Of a stretch of DNA of 64,000 nucleotides, positions 46,233 to 56,882 are shown piece after piece. Below the pieces are notes generated by a model that did no database searches, was not told where the DNA came from, and saw only the letters and a list, made by a program, of their open reading frames with translations. This stretch comes from Setomelanomma holmii (lineage: Eukaryota > Ascomycota > Dothideomycetes > Pleosporales > Phaeosphaeriaceae): NCBI GenBank assembly GCA_010015745.1, contig ML978189.1, forward strand, positions 186,001 to 250,000. Direction: 5' to 3'. Position numbers and translations under genes: made by a program. Positions within the stretch are counted from its first letter, which is position 1. The number at the start of each line of letters is the position of its first letter.

Positions 46233-47033
46233 ATGGCTTCCACATATAAGTTACCGAAGGATTTCCTTCAAGGCCCTGCACCTAACCTGAAGAGGTCTTA
46301 TGTAGACTTTGCCAAAGAGTGCATACCGGAATACGAAGGCCTATGGGCTGTCATACTCGACGGGGTGATGACTGAGGAAGAATGCACTCAATTGGTTGCG
46401 GCTGCTGAGGCAACCGCTGATGGCAAATGGGAAAGAGCACTGATCAACATTGGAGGCGGAATGCAGGCAATGTATGAAGACACAAGAAAATGCGGACGAA
46501 TCATTTGGGACGATCGAGACATCATGGCGAAGTTGTGGTCCAGGATAGAGGGAGCTGTGCCGGAGATCCATCGCTTGGAGAAGTGGCCGACCGTCACTGG
46601 CAATGGTCCAGCAAAACGGAACGAGGTGTGGAAGATGACGAGGCTGAATGAGCGACAACGCTTCCTCAAATACGTAGGCGGAGAGTATTTCAAAGGTATG
46701 AAAGCCAATTGCAATAATGATGATTGCGCTGACAGTATAGCGCACTGTGATGGTTCCTACGAAACCCCAGATGGCAAGGAACGCTCACACTTCACCCTGC
46801 ACCTCTACCTCAACGACCCCGAGGGCAAGAACGGCCAGGAACAACTCAAAGGTGGCGCAACCACATTCTACTCCTGGAGCATGAAGGAGCGTATTGACGT
46901 AGTGCCGAAATGTGGTCGCGTCCTCCTTTTCCAGCACCGTGACCTCCTCCACTCGGGTGACGATGTTGTAAGCGGCACGAAGCTGACCATGCGGACTGAT
47001 ATCATGTATGCGAAGGAAGAGAGCGAGGTGTGA
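46233..47033 (+). CDS. 2-oxoglutarate/Fe(II) dioxygenase, prolyl-4-hydroxylase-like
   Basis: Oxygenase of the P4Hc type that hydroxylates a substrate while decarboxylating 2-oxoglutarate. Exons 46233-46695 and 46741-47033 (45-nt intron, donor GTATGA, acceptor TATAG); 251 aa. The splice removes an otherwise open but odd segment and restores GEYFKAHCDGSYETPDGKE, whose His-x-Asp binds iron. The second iron His is in DLLHSGDDV and the cosubstrate-binding Lys/Arg in KLTMRTDIMY. The substrate is unknown; bacterial and fungal relatives act on small molecules or on ribosomal or other proteins. ATG 46233 has a good context; the in-frame ATG at 46161 would add a basic, Phe/His-rich leader that could be mitochondrial. 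Intact. Confidence 0.82.
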   Translation: MASTYKLPKDFLQGPAPNLKRSYVDFAKECIPEYEGLWAVILDGVMTEEECTQLVAAAEATADGKWERALINIGGGMQAMYEDTRKCGRIIWDDRDIMAKLWSRIEGAVPEIHRLEKWPTVTGNGPAKRNEVWKMTRLNERQRFLKYVGGEYFKGMKANCNNDDCADSIAHCDGSYETPDGKERSHFTLHLYLNDPEGKNGQEQLKGGATTFYSWSMKERIDVVPKCGRVLLFQHRDLLHSGDDVVSGTKLTMRTDIMYAKEESEV

Positions 47034-47711
47034 AAACGGTACCGAGCGCCGAAGCGAAACGTCGTGGATGGGGCGTGGGCGTGGAGAACATTGTTCTTCA
47101 TTAGTAGTATCCTTTGCTTCCAGTGCAGAGATGGGGGTAAAAGCGACTCACATTGCAAAAGTATGAATGAACGGCCTGCCTCGCCAGAGTAATCAGAATC
47201 GAATGATACCCATCGCCCTTTCGCCGAAGCTACTTGGGGTCAAGTACGCCGCGTATTGTACTATAGTGTCACCGGTCACTCTTGCGAGCTCCCAACACAC
47301 CATCTTCGCACCGACTCCCATAGGGACACCAGTCCACACACTCACCTTGCGGCGAGCGGCTTCTTAGGCCCTGAGCTTTCTGATGCCGAATGCAGACGTG
47401 AGTCACGCCAGGCCCTTACGGGCAGTACTACCCGAAGGTATGAAAGGTGAAGATTACTCCGAATTTCTCATTTGCGTGGCAGGACAACTGGGTGAGCAGT
47501 GTCTGTGTGTGTGCAAAGAAACGCAGCGTTGGAAAGGCAGGCCGTTGGAGAAAAAAAGTGGTTGCGGGGAACTTGTGGGTTTTGTAGCTGTGCGGCTCTG
47601 CGCTAGTGTCGGTCCCACCTCGGCCCGCAGCGCCGCAAGGCAAATCCGCTGCGGTAGCTCTTCAGGCTACGACACTTGAACGGAATATGAGGCCTACGGA
47701 AAGGGTACACT
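47034..47711. other. Intergenic region
   Basis: About 0.68 kb downstream of the dioxygenase; short frames only, nothing supportable. Confidence 0.5.
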
Positions 47712-48330
47712 ATGAGCAGCCTCCCAACGGAGCTAGTATTCTATATCTTCGAACAGCTTCAGGAGCTGACTCAGACGTCGCAGACTTCGCTTGGAGATGG
47801 ATCTGCAAGAATATGATCTGAAACGGGGCATCGTTCAATGGACTAGAATTTTCAAGTGAGTAGGCCATTCCATAGACTTTTGGATTACATTAATTGGCCG
47901 ACTGCGCCACGAGATTTTCGCAGTGCATATAGCGGGCTTTCTGAGCTGTTTGCGCCCGCTGATCCAACTCCAACTCCTGACACTCGATGACCATGGAAAT
48001 ACTGCGAGCATGAGCCCTTGTCATGCGCTGCCACTCACAGTAATAAACTTTCGCACCTTGTGCTTAGTGGCTCTGTTTCAGCAAGCAGAACTTCGTTATC
48101 TACAATTCGGCAATTGGTGATCCTCCAGCTGACATGCATGCGACATCTGGAGCTGTTCGTCGTACGACAGGAGAATGATGATTGGGTGATTGTGCTTTCT
48201 ATGACATTACCTGGTAGGACTTCACCCATGAAGCCTGTCCTGAGTCAGAGAAAGACGCGACATACACCTTCTACCTCTCCTGTGGTGTAGATTAGTAGCT
48301 TCTGCGATATCTCTAGGCCTGTGTCTTAGG
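47712..48330 (+). pseudogene. F-box/leucine-rich protein relic
   Basis: Begins with an ATG and an F-box-like helix (SSLPTELVFYIFEQLQEL) that stops after 34 codons. Downstream frames hold scattered pieces of leucine-rich character (LRPLIQLQLLTLDDHGN, LFQQAELRYLQFGNW, MRHLELFVVRQ) in changing frames on the same strand. This pattern fits a decayed F-box gene of the type found intact at 50164 and 59205. Exact limits are a guess. Confidence 0.35.
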
Positions 48331-48675
48331 TCGCGATGGGTCTACGCATAGATCCTGAAATCTACACGAGCGTGGTCCGCAGGCCAAGCAACTCGGCCAT
48401 TGAAAGTCTTCGAGGCGACGAGACTGTGGATGGTCTGGACAAATTGTCTCAGATAGTACACGATATAAGTGCTTTGCACCCGCAGCTTCCCGTGGCGCCT
48501 TCCGCATTCACCGCAGTGGACCGTACGGCGGCAGTGGTTGCTTCTCATTATAAATTTATGCCCACCTCCTCTTCACGTAACATCTTCCAGCTCAGGCCAA
48601 CTTCAATAAGACATACAATCATCTTGAATCAACCGCGAACCGTACTGGTACGAAATATCGCAGACGTATGTAACC
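48331..48675. other. Intergenic region
   Basis: Short stretch between the F-box relic and the RING gene; frames open through it on the plus strand but without recognisable protein character. Confidence 0.4.
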
Positions 48676-49481
48676 ATGCTCGACGATCTCATCAGCATAT
48701 CGAAACACACTTTCATCGAAACGCGTATCATCCCCGCCAACGACAACGACACCTTCAACGACACCTTCAACGACAACAAGTGCACCTTCTGCTGGGGGCC
48801 GTACGACAAACAGCATCCAGCTGTTCGCATACTGCCCTGCAACCACATCTTTGGTCGTGACTGTTTGACCGAAATGATCAACGCTGGAAACGACAATTGC
48901 TACCCCATTTGTCGCGCCTCCCTCTTTCGACTGCCTCTATCCGTGGCTCTTGAGTGGCTCGTCTTGTCTGAGCTGCTGAGCTCCATTCATATGCTCCTAG
49001 CTTGGAAGCACAAGCTCGACGCCTTGAAGCTTGCAATGCTACAGAATCGGGACTGGAGTCGCGATCGCGACTGAAAGGCTTGATTGGCTGTCTCTGCGAC
49101 TTCCGGCTGAATCACGGCCATAGGAACACATATTGTCTTGCGAACCTGATTGTTAAAGCCCTCACCAATCTGCCTGCGAGGAACCCAGACCTCAACGTCA
49201 GAAACGCGACAGAGAGGTACGGAACTGTGCTGTTCATATTAAGGATTTTGGACTGGTACCGTGCAGTACCCAGCGTCGATGTGTACGTCCGTGAGATGAT
49301 CTCACCCATCTTCTTGGTGATCGGCTTCACCTGGTCTGCTGTGCATGGCAAGCTCGCCAATCGTCGCGACCGGATCTTGTTCGCGTTCATCATTCTCACC
49401 TGCCCCCTACTTCAACTCATGGTCACCGATTGCTTGGTCGACAAGAATATACTTCAGGGCGGCCAGACCGGCGAAACTTAG
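48676..49481 (+). pseudogene. RING-finger membrane protein with frameshift
   Basis: Putative E3 ubiquitin ligase. From ATG 48676 a 132-codon frame has a RING-like domain: CTFCWGPYDK, then LPCNHIFGRDCLTE and NCYPICRASLFR. The last Cys pair is spaced C-x3-C instead of C-x2-C, one Tyr codon too many, and the position between H and C of the second zinc pair is Gly. The frame ends at 49074 (WSRDRD, TGA). One base back, the overlapping frame continues for about 135 codons with two hydrophobic segments (ISPIFLVIGFTWSAV and ILFAFIILTCPLLQLMV) to 49481. Fungal RING proteins with C-terminal membrane helices are common, so a one-base loss near 49063-49074 probably split a single gene. Alternatively the soluble 132-aa form is functional. 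Confidence 0.5.
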
Positions 49482-50163
49482 TGGACAGGCGGGGTAGTAC
49501 AATATTAAGCATGGCAAAATACTAGCCATAGCAAAGGACGAGAGGGAAGAGCGATGACATTATCCACGATGCCTCTTTAGCGAATTTCCGGCCCATGAAT
49601 TAGAAATGAACTTTCGGCGAACTGCAGGAGATATATTCTGCGCCTCTTCTATTTTCATCAAGAGAAGGCGGGTGGTCGTCTCTTATGCGGTGGACTTTCA
49701 AAGAACCCTTCTCGATCTTTACTGTTCTGTAAGCTATATCAGGCCTGTAGGATCACGGCGCGGGATGAGCCTTGCTTTAGCCGGACAGCTCCAAAATAGA
49801 CCCTTCACCACTAGCGCGAGAGCTGCTCTTACACGCTGCCCAGCACTACGTGTGAAGCGATATCATCTTACCGAAAACCACGTGCGAAGACAACTTATAT
49901 TCACCCTGCCCTTACCAGAGCTCGGAACGTAACGCTACCCCCAATGTGCTTGTTGTTTTCGACGATGGAGCTTCCTTCATCTTCTTTCTCTCACTGTCCT
50001 TCCATTCTCAATGAACTTTTGTCATACAACCTTTGGACCTCCCTCGCATGTTGGGACTCGCTAGCTTCTGCTACAAGCCATCACGAGACCCAACCAAGAG
50101 AACGCAGCATCCAAGTCTGAGGGCATACAGGCCACCAGAACCACGAATTCGCTATCATCAGTC
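49482..50163. other. Intergenic region
   Basis: About 0.68 kb upstream of the F-box gene; nothing supportable. Confidence 0.5.
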
Positions 50164-51621
50164 ATGGACCACGTCCCGCTGGAGATAGCGGTCATGATTT
50201 TTGACAACCTCTTGGAGTATGACCTGGTACCTCGCCCAAACTCGGAATTTACCGACCAACCAAATGACACGCTCGTGCCATTCGGTGAGAGAAAGGAAGA
50301 CATGGTCCCAACCTGGGCCCTGTTCAGCGAAGAATCGCGCTCGACCATTGTCAACGCTCGACTGTCGTGTCGGAAGCTATACGCAGCTTCGTCGAAAACC
50401 TTCGCTACCCTTATCGGTCACCGACCTTTCCGCTTCACCAAAGTTGGTACTGGAAATCTCCGAGCAATCGGCCGAGATGCAAGGCTCAGTCCATATCTTA
50501 CGACGATGACGATCGGCTGCATGAATTTCGATGCTGCAGCCGAAACCCGTGCTATTCTGGACGAAGCTCTTGATGTAACGGTTTGGGCCTTGCCCAGACC
50601 CACTCTAGTACGAGTTGGGATAGCTCATGTATGGCAGTCTATATATGTAGCTCCGCCCACCTCAGGTAGTCAATTCAGCGCAGTCCTCCCCCTCCGTACC
50701 GTTACACTTGAGAATCTGAAGTCAAAGGACCGGATCAGGCTGTTGAAAAGTTACCATGCCTGCACCCGGTGGCTAGGCGACAACGGACCTCAATTTGCTG
50801 AGATACTTGTTCCTTTACTTCAAGCATTCCCTTTCCTCGAGTCTGTGCGTATAGACGAGAATGACCTCACTACGCACTTGGGGGGCTGGCTACAGAAGCG
50901 AGGCACGGATTTACTCCACCGTTGGTCGTATCTCTCTAAGAGTGACGACGGTGAGGTGCGAGACTGCTTCCAGTATGGATATCCGTTCAATCTATACACA
51001 TCTGTGGTTGAGCCATCAGCCATCCTGAGTGTACTCAAACAGGCAAACGTAGTCCTGAAGGATCTGAGGATTTCTGCTCGACTGATGCCACCATTCACCG
51101 CAAACGTACAATTTTCGGCCTTGCGCACGCTTCGCATACCACTCATCACTCCGTTCTTTGGCCTGGATCTGACGAATGCTATTGCCGAACTCGCTGCTGA
51201 ACTATCGATGGCATTCAGCATTGAAGACCTCGCACTGAACATTACATATCACACGCAGCAAGATTCAACGAGCATTCTCGACGCTCTGACTGTCCAGCAA
51301 GATTTACGCCGTGTCAGTTTGACTGGGCAATGGGTGATACGAGAGCATGTGCTATTAGCTTTCATCAAGCGCCATGCTCATAGCCTTCAATGTCTCATTC
51401 TGGAAGGATCGGTCTTTCACGGAAATTGGCGGACAGTCCTTAGCACCCTTGCCGAGCTCACAAATGGAACTTTTCGATTCTTCCGCGCGCAGTGCGTGCT
51501 GACCGCACAGGGTATAGGTCAGCCGGCAGCTGGGCAAGAATCTTCCATTACGGACGCTGATCTCGCTTCCTTCTCGTGCCCCGTCGAGTGGGTTTCACGC
51601 TTGAGAACAGCGCTGGTCTAG
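50164..51621 (+). CDS. F-box-like protein, intact
   Basis: Single exon, 485 aa. The first 75 residues resemble a fungal F-box: MDHVPLEIAVMIFDNLLEYD, an insert, then TIVNARLSCRKLYAASSKTF. The rest is a leucine-rich, repeat-like body (for example VPLLQAFPFLESVRIDENDL, FSALRTLRIPLITPF, HAHSLQCLILEGSVFHG). F-box proteins recruit substrates to SCF ubiquitin ligases; the body would select the substrate, which is unknown. No disruptions, in contrast with the neighbouring relatives. The organisation parallels the F-box gene at 59205-60623, including a HAHSLQ/ARTLNTF-type segment followed by a short weakly conserved end, so the two may be distant paralogs. Confidence 0.7.
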   Translation: MDHVPLEIAVMIFDNLLEYDLVPRPNSEFTDQPNDTLVPFGERKEDMVPTWALFSEESRSTIVNARLSCRKLYAASSKTFATLIGHRPFRFTKVGTGNLRAIGRDARLSPYLTTMTIGCMNFDAAAETRAILDEALDVTVWALPRPTLVRVGIAHVWQSIYVAPPTSGSQFSAVLPLRTVTLENLKSKDRIRLLKSYHACTRWLGDNGPQFAEILVPLLQAFPFLESVRIDENDLTTHLGGWLQKRGTDLLHRWSYLSKSDDGEVRDCFQYGYPFNLYTSVVEPSAILSVLKQANVVLKDLRISARLMPPFTANVQFSALRTLRIPLITPFFGLDLTNAIAELAAELSMAFSIEDLALNITYHTQQDSTSILDALTVQQDLRRVSLTGQWVIREHVLLAFIKRHAHSLQCLILEGSVFHGNWRTVLSTLAELTNGTFRFFRAQCVLTAQGIGQPAAGQESSITDADLASFSCPVEWVSRLRTALV

Positions 51622-52056
51622 TTGTGATCACACGTGATGACTTTGAGGGCTTGCAATGCTCAGCGGAAATTTCATTCGAACATCGTCTCACATAGCAGCC
51701 TGTCTCTCACATATCATGAAAAGTTGCGGCTGTAATCCTATGGTCGATTAATTCATGCATGATTAGCGATGCTAACTTATAGGAACAAGCATGAATAACG
51801 TTGTGCATCTCTCCGCATCCGCCACAACGTCACCACCACTGAGCCAGAACCTCAAATATAGCGCGACATCGACGCAGACCATGGGTACTCTCGGACGCAA
51901 CCAGCGGGGTTGTGAGCTCATTGCGCATCATGGCTGCATCATATATGCACTGCATGTTGCACGTCTTCTGGCACGTCGACTTAACGAGGACATGAATGCC
52001 GCCCCGGAAAGACACGCTCAATTGCGCGCAGAGAAGGGGTGCGAAACGGGCCCGTG
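51622..52056. other. Intergenic region
   Basis: About 0.43 kb; nothing seen beyond the promoter expected for the next gene. Confidence 0.5.
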
Positions 52057-52978
52057 ATGGAAGAGAAGGAAGTGAAGCGAGTCGATAGCGGGAATCTGAG
52101 TAAAGGCAATGAAACCAGCGCCGGTGATAAGAAGAAGATGTCCGCATCGCCGGAAGAAGCCAATAAAGCTGCAAAAACGAATTCTTCGCCAGTCCGTACC
52201 CTTTCTAAATCGCGCTATCTTAAAGCTACACCAGTCCAAGTCCTTAAATTCCTCCTCTCAGACGCCGCTCTTCCCCTATACACACCACATGACTCCAACC
52301 CAAACACCTCACAGTCAAATGACAACCATGACATCACATACTCGTCTTCGCTCTTGGCACCCTTCGAGGAACTCCTCTGCGCCGTGATCCTCTCCCGCCC
52401 CATCTCACGTCGCCTCGGCCTCCGCACAATCCGTACCATCCTCAATACGCCCTACTCATTTCGTGACCCCGTCGCCATCAAAACCGTGGGCCACGAGCGT
52501 ATTCGCGAAGCGCTGGACGTCGCGCGCACGCAGCATAATGACAAGACGGCTGACGAGGTTGAAGGTCTAGTGGAAATATTGATGAAGAACGATTGGCACA
52601 ATGATTTGAGTCAATTACGGGCGCAGTGTAAATCGAACGCAGAATCGGAGCGCGAGGTGCTGAGACGAAGTATCAAGGGCTTGAGAAAAACGGGACTGGA
52701 CATTTTCTACCGGAGGGTTCAGTGGCAATGGGAAGAGGCTTATCCATTCGTTGATCAGAGGACGCAGGATGCGTTGGAGAAGTTTGGATTGCCGAGGAGG
52801 GCGGAGGGCATTGTGAAGATGATTGGGGTGAGGTGGGAGGAGTTGGGTTTGAGGATGGGAGGGAGGGGAGTGAGGAGGAGAAGAGGAGAAGGGCGTTTGT
52901 GGTGCTGCTGAAAGGGCGATTGGAGCTGATTTGGAGAAGAAGGTTGATGAGGTATTGGATGAGGCGAGGAAGTTGTAG
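52057..52978 (+). pseudogene. HhH-GPD-like (DNA glycosylase fold) protein with scrambled tail
   Basis: From ATG 52057 a 284-codon frame has the look of fungal HhH-GPD superfamily proteins of unknown role: VQVLKFLLSDAALPLY, LAPFEELLCAVILSRPISRR, LGLRTIRTILNTPYSFRDP, and a late EEAYPFVDQRTQDALEKFGL helix pair. The catalytic Lys/Asp of true glycosylases is not evident. Around 52855-52870, inside a purine-only tract, the natural continuation (EEEKRRRAFVVLL) is in the next frame, and after 52910 the end (AIGADLEKKVDEVLDEARKL, TAG at 52976) is in the third frame. Two one-base slips in a GA-rich tract would explain this. The frame as given stops at 52911. Either decay or sequence error. Confidence 0.5.
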
Positions 52979-53168
52979 GGCTAATGTGTAACTAAAGTCT
53001 ACGAATCTGTGGTACCAAAACCCTTCTCTCGATAAGTATTTGGTGATAGACACTCGCTACTGGTTTGGAGACGATGACAGCCATCGTCCTCAAGTTTCCG
53101 GATCGCGATGACACCAACAAATGACACCATCGTTCCAGCAAGAGATCTGCCAGCGGAAACTGGACACT

Positions 53169-55157
53169 TCACTTTGTTCCGGAGTTTTCCATGCTCTGCG
53201 TCTCTATGTCTGACCCTGGTTCTTCCTCGACTCCATTGTCGGTGTATGAGCCCATACACATCTTGAATGCAATCGCCTCATCCCAACAGTATAGATTGCG
53301 CAGGTACCTCCAGACGTCTAGCAAAGTCGACGGGGTTTTCACAGAAGAGCTCTGCCTAACATGCATTTCCAATCACGATGGACTTGGGGCAAGGTTCTCG
53401 AACATATGTGCACATTTCCATCCCTGTCTTGCGGCGTCTGTCTGTTGAGCGAGCAGGTCTGCGCTATCTGATATCTGTACATACTTCTTGTACCCAGTCT
53501 TTTTCATTTCTACGGCGAGACCACGGCCATTTACATATATGGCTGGACATTGGGGTCTTTTCTCCAAGGCTTTGCCCAAAGCAGATGCGAGAGAGCGATG
53601 AAGACACTCATACGTAGCGTGCGTAGGGTAAGGGTGATTGGTTTGGAGAACGGCAACTTTTATGCCGTGGACGTATGGAAGCAGATCATGGTTGATTCGC
53701 GTGCTTTCATGGTTTTGCGAAGGAAGTCTAGGACGTTAATTCGAACATCGGCAGGCCCAAGACGTTGATGCTTGGACTGAAACTCAATGACAATCTCGAA
53801 CCCTTTCGCCAGCACGAATGCGGACTTCGGAGTGTGTGTGAGTAGATATCTGCTGCTGAATCTCTCGCAATTGTCTTCCTTCAGATCGTTAGACATGCGG
53901 TACGGCCGTGTATCGATCGCCTGAATCTTCTTCAATTTTGTTCGAGAAGTGTCGGATGTGAAGTAGAGCGTGAAGCAATTCTATGTGAGGAACATCTCAA
54001 TCGCCTCTGTTCTTATCTGACGATTGACGCATATGAGCCCGATACGCGCCGTCTCCGTACAAAAGTGCTTCGCTGTATTTAGCTCCACTAGTATGCTATG
54101 TCAGCGTTGGGTGACGTACGAGAGAATCGAGTTGTGCACGTGATCTGGAAGATTACGGTCGCTTCGGTCGAAAGTGTCTGAGCCCCAAAAGTAATTTAAC
54201 CGTGTCCCATAGTCGAACAGGCTCGCTGGCGGGCGGATTTGATCCAGCTAACGCGAGTACCTCCGTCGCGTATCGTAATCGTGCTCTTCGTGTGCGCCAA
54301 AGAGTCGTATATACTTCCGTACATGACGCTCCACGCTCTGCGGTCTCCTCAATCATGACGCTGCTTATACCATTTGGAAGCTGCGCGCATCGGCGGAGTC
54401 TTAGGCTATCCTGGCGACCAACTAGCTCAAGGACTCCATTCATAGCGTGGACATTGCACTTGCAACCCCGAGCAAGGCCCCATCCATTGTCATAAGCTGG
54501 ATCTTGCCTTAAGGACACTTTGATTTCTGAGAAGGCGGGAATTCATATGATGCGCGATATGGGGAGCACATCAAGCTCGTCCGGGGTGTTGAATCATAAG
54601 ATTCTGCGGTTCTTTCTCTCCAAGACTCCCGGGCTGATTGTGATGCGCGTCAATAAGTATCGCTGAGATGTTATACTGTCGAGCCAATGATACAATTTGT
54701 GAGAAAGTCTGTGTTGCGAGAAGAGGGTGAAGTGGTTCCGGGTGTAGAGGATTCCAACCGCTCTGTGGTAGATTTGTCGACAGGATCGAAGGAGTGACAT
54801 TGCGCGTGCCAGGCTGAGACGTGTGTCTCTGATTCTAGATGACCAAACGTCGTCCAGGTAGCCTAAGGCCTTGATGAGGTTGGGGTTGTAAGATCCTCCG
54901 TCATGATCGGAATCGCTATCTTTCGCGTAGTCTGGCGTCACCTCTACAAATTCAGATTTTACGAAGAGCGCATCGTAGACCTGGTTACGTATCTCTGGAG
55001 CGAGACCATTGAAGAACGATGGGACGCATGGTTCAGCGAGTAGCGACTTCCCTTTGAGGATCTTCTTGGGAGTCTGAAACTCAACGATACTCTCGGACGC
55101 TGTGCTCTCACCAATGTCGGACTCCCCGTTGCTGTGGACACTGCTTGACGTGCTCAT
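53169..55157 (-). pseudogene. F-box-like paralog A, decayed
   Basis: First of three related minus-strand copies. ATG 55157 opens 187 codons: a Ser-rich start, then FFNGLAPEIRNQVYDALFVK (the 2EXR/F-box-like LPAEIRN motif), LLRSCRQIYHRAVGILYTRN, stopping at TGA 54596-54594. The same frame continues past a second TGA (54545-54543) into GWGLARGCKCNVHAMNGVLE and on to 54153. The 3' half reappears at 53935-53660 (SAFVLAKGFEIVIEFQSKHQ) and 53579-53169 (RPQCPAIYVNGRGLAVEMKK), the latter again split by an in-frame TGA (53375-53373). Such families are greatly expanded in plant-associated Dothideomycetes; role unknown. At least three nonsense codons make a functional product unlikely. Confidence 0.6.
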
Positions 55158-55806
55158 GTTTGTGGAGGTGATCCCACACGAGAAGTGCGCTATTATTATT
55201 GAGATACTCAAGTCGTCGCAGCAAGTGAGAGTGAGCTCGTGGCTGTCGGTGGCGAGGAGGGAAGTCCACGGCCTAGATCGTGTTATAGAAGTGATGAGTC
55301 TCTCTACGAACGCGAGAATGGATACCCAGAAGCGACAGCGCGAGGTAGAAAGGTCAGTGACACGTCTTAGCGCAGGTGTTGAGTATTGGTATGGCGAGCA
55401 AGGTGAGAGAGAAAGAACGCGCTCAATCGAAGGCAAAGCGCACTAATTGCTCCTTCACTTCTGCCCTCGCAGTTGACACCATAGGTGGCACACCAGAGGT
55501 CCAAAGGTGATAGCCTAGCCTATACACAGAACGCATAACCAAATAAAATTGATGCTAAAGTCAGCGGAGATGACCTGTAAACTCAGTATTGGTGGTTCTA
55601 AGTCACTAAAGCTAAATTATTAAATATGTCAATCTTGAGACTGCTGGATGTCGCTGGTATGTGGCTGAGATACCCGGCCCTTCCCAAGCCGAACTGAGCA
55701 TGATTCCCCGCGCGTTTGCCATCTATCCTTCATCGCCAGAGTTACCTCTCCGTTGACCAGAGCGAGCAGGCCGTAGCATGCGTGCTACAGATGCCTTTCA
55801 GTCTGT
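55158..55806. other. Intergenic region within the paralog array
   Basis: About 0.65 kb between paralog A start and fragment B; nothing supportable. Confidence 0.45.
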
Positions 55807-56172
55807 CTAGTCTTCGTCACTGTGCAGAGAATCGATCATCTCTCGACAGCGCGTGGAGGTCGGACACAAATCTTCAATGATCTGCATAAGCGTGCGATGA
55901 ACTCGTGGTGGATGACTGTGGGCTTTCCAAGGATCGAAGACTACTCTGTATACTGGAAGGTGCTCCGGCAGGATCATGATCGAGCCTCTGCGGCCTTTTG
56001 AGGACATGTCTGGTAGACGTTGCGCGTTCTTACGTCCTGGATTGATGGTCTCTACCGCATCGCCGAAGCCATTGATATAGACCGCCGGACATGTCTGATT
56101 TTGGCGCCATGGTTTTGCTTTGAGAACCCTCAGTAGGATGATCTTTCGAGTAGTGGGTGAGCGAGTGAGCAA
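55807..56172 (-). pseudogene. F-box-like paralog B, 3' fragment only
   Basis: A 120-codon open frame without a credible ATG start. Its core NQTCPAVYINGFGDAVETIN aligns with RPQCPAIYVNGRGLAVEMKK in paralog A and with QPELWIDRTGVIVDK in paralog C. The upstream 700 bp lacks the N-terminal half seen in A and C. It looks like a truncated tandem copy, or a final exon whose gene has been lost. Confidence 0.5.
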
Positions 56173-56882
56173 GTGAGTCGCTCAGTTTGTTTCGCTATAA
56201 GTTGCGCAAAGGCTATTTGTAGCTCTGTGATGGCGGCTCAACCGTGCGATCGAAAGGCTGTATCCCCTCGGATAGCACAGGTGGAATGTATAGAGCTTAA
56301 CAGTTTAGTGTCGATGGCCAGGTGAGAGAAGGTGAGATGATGGCGCGCTGGGTCGCGCCCGCGACTGACCGCCTCACGACGTCACGCAAACATGGAACAC
56401 GAGACCATCCCGACCTTGTATCTTTCACGCATTTCGAAATGCTTAGGTCATGATAAGGGTCGATTAGACAGTTGAGCTTGAGCCGCGACGAGCACTGAGT
56501 AGGCCGAGTCAGTAGACATCGTTGCTGCCTCCAAGATTACCCAGGTCTTTTTCGAGATATGGATATCTTTCTCGTCTTCACTTGTATTGTCACAACTGAA
56601 AAGGTGCCTTCTTATATAACCCTCGTTGTCGGACGACTATTCCTTTAGCTGCCTGCTTTCTAGCTCTTAATTCGGGTCGCTGTGCTCTGCGAAGCTGATT
56701 CAATGTGTCCGCCTTCAGTATGCCACCAACGTACGGCATCGGATTATCGAAGCCCATATCAGCTCACGTATGTCGTATCATCTACAAGGCCACGTCCTCC
56801 CCCTTAGTCGAATCAGCGCCTTATCCCTTGTACTCTTGCACCACCTCTTTCCATCTCCCCAATTGCCGCTGCATTGAAATCC
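56173..56882. other. Intergenic region within the paralog array
   Basis: About 0.7 kb where the 5' half of paralog B would be expected; no matching sequence seen. Confidence 0.45.

Noticed and set aside
46038..47033. Unspliced 331-codon dioxygenase frame
   Set aside because: It includes an intron that happens to stay open; splicing at 46695/46741 restores the HCDG motif spacing. The extra N-terminus before 46161 has no homology look.
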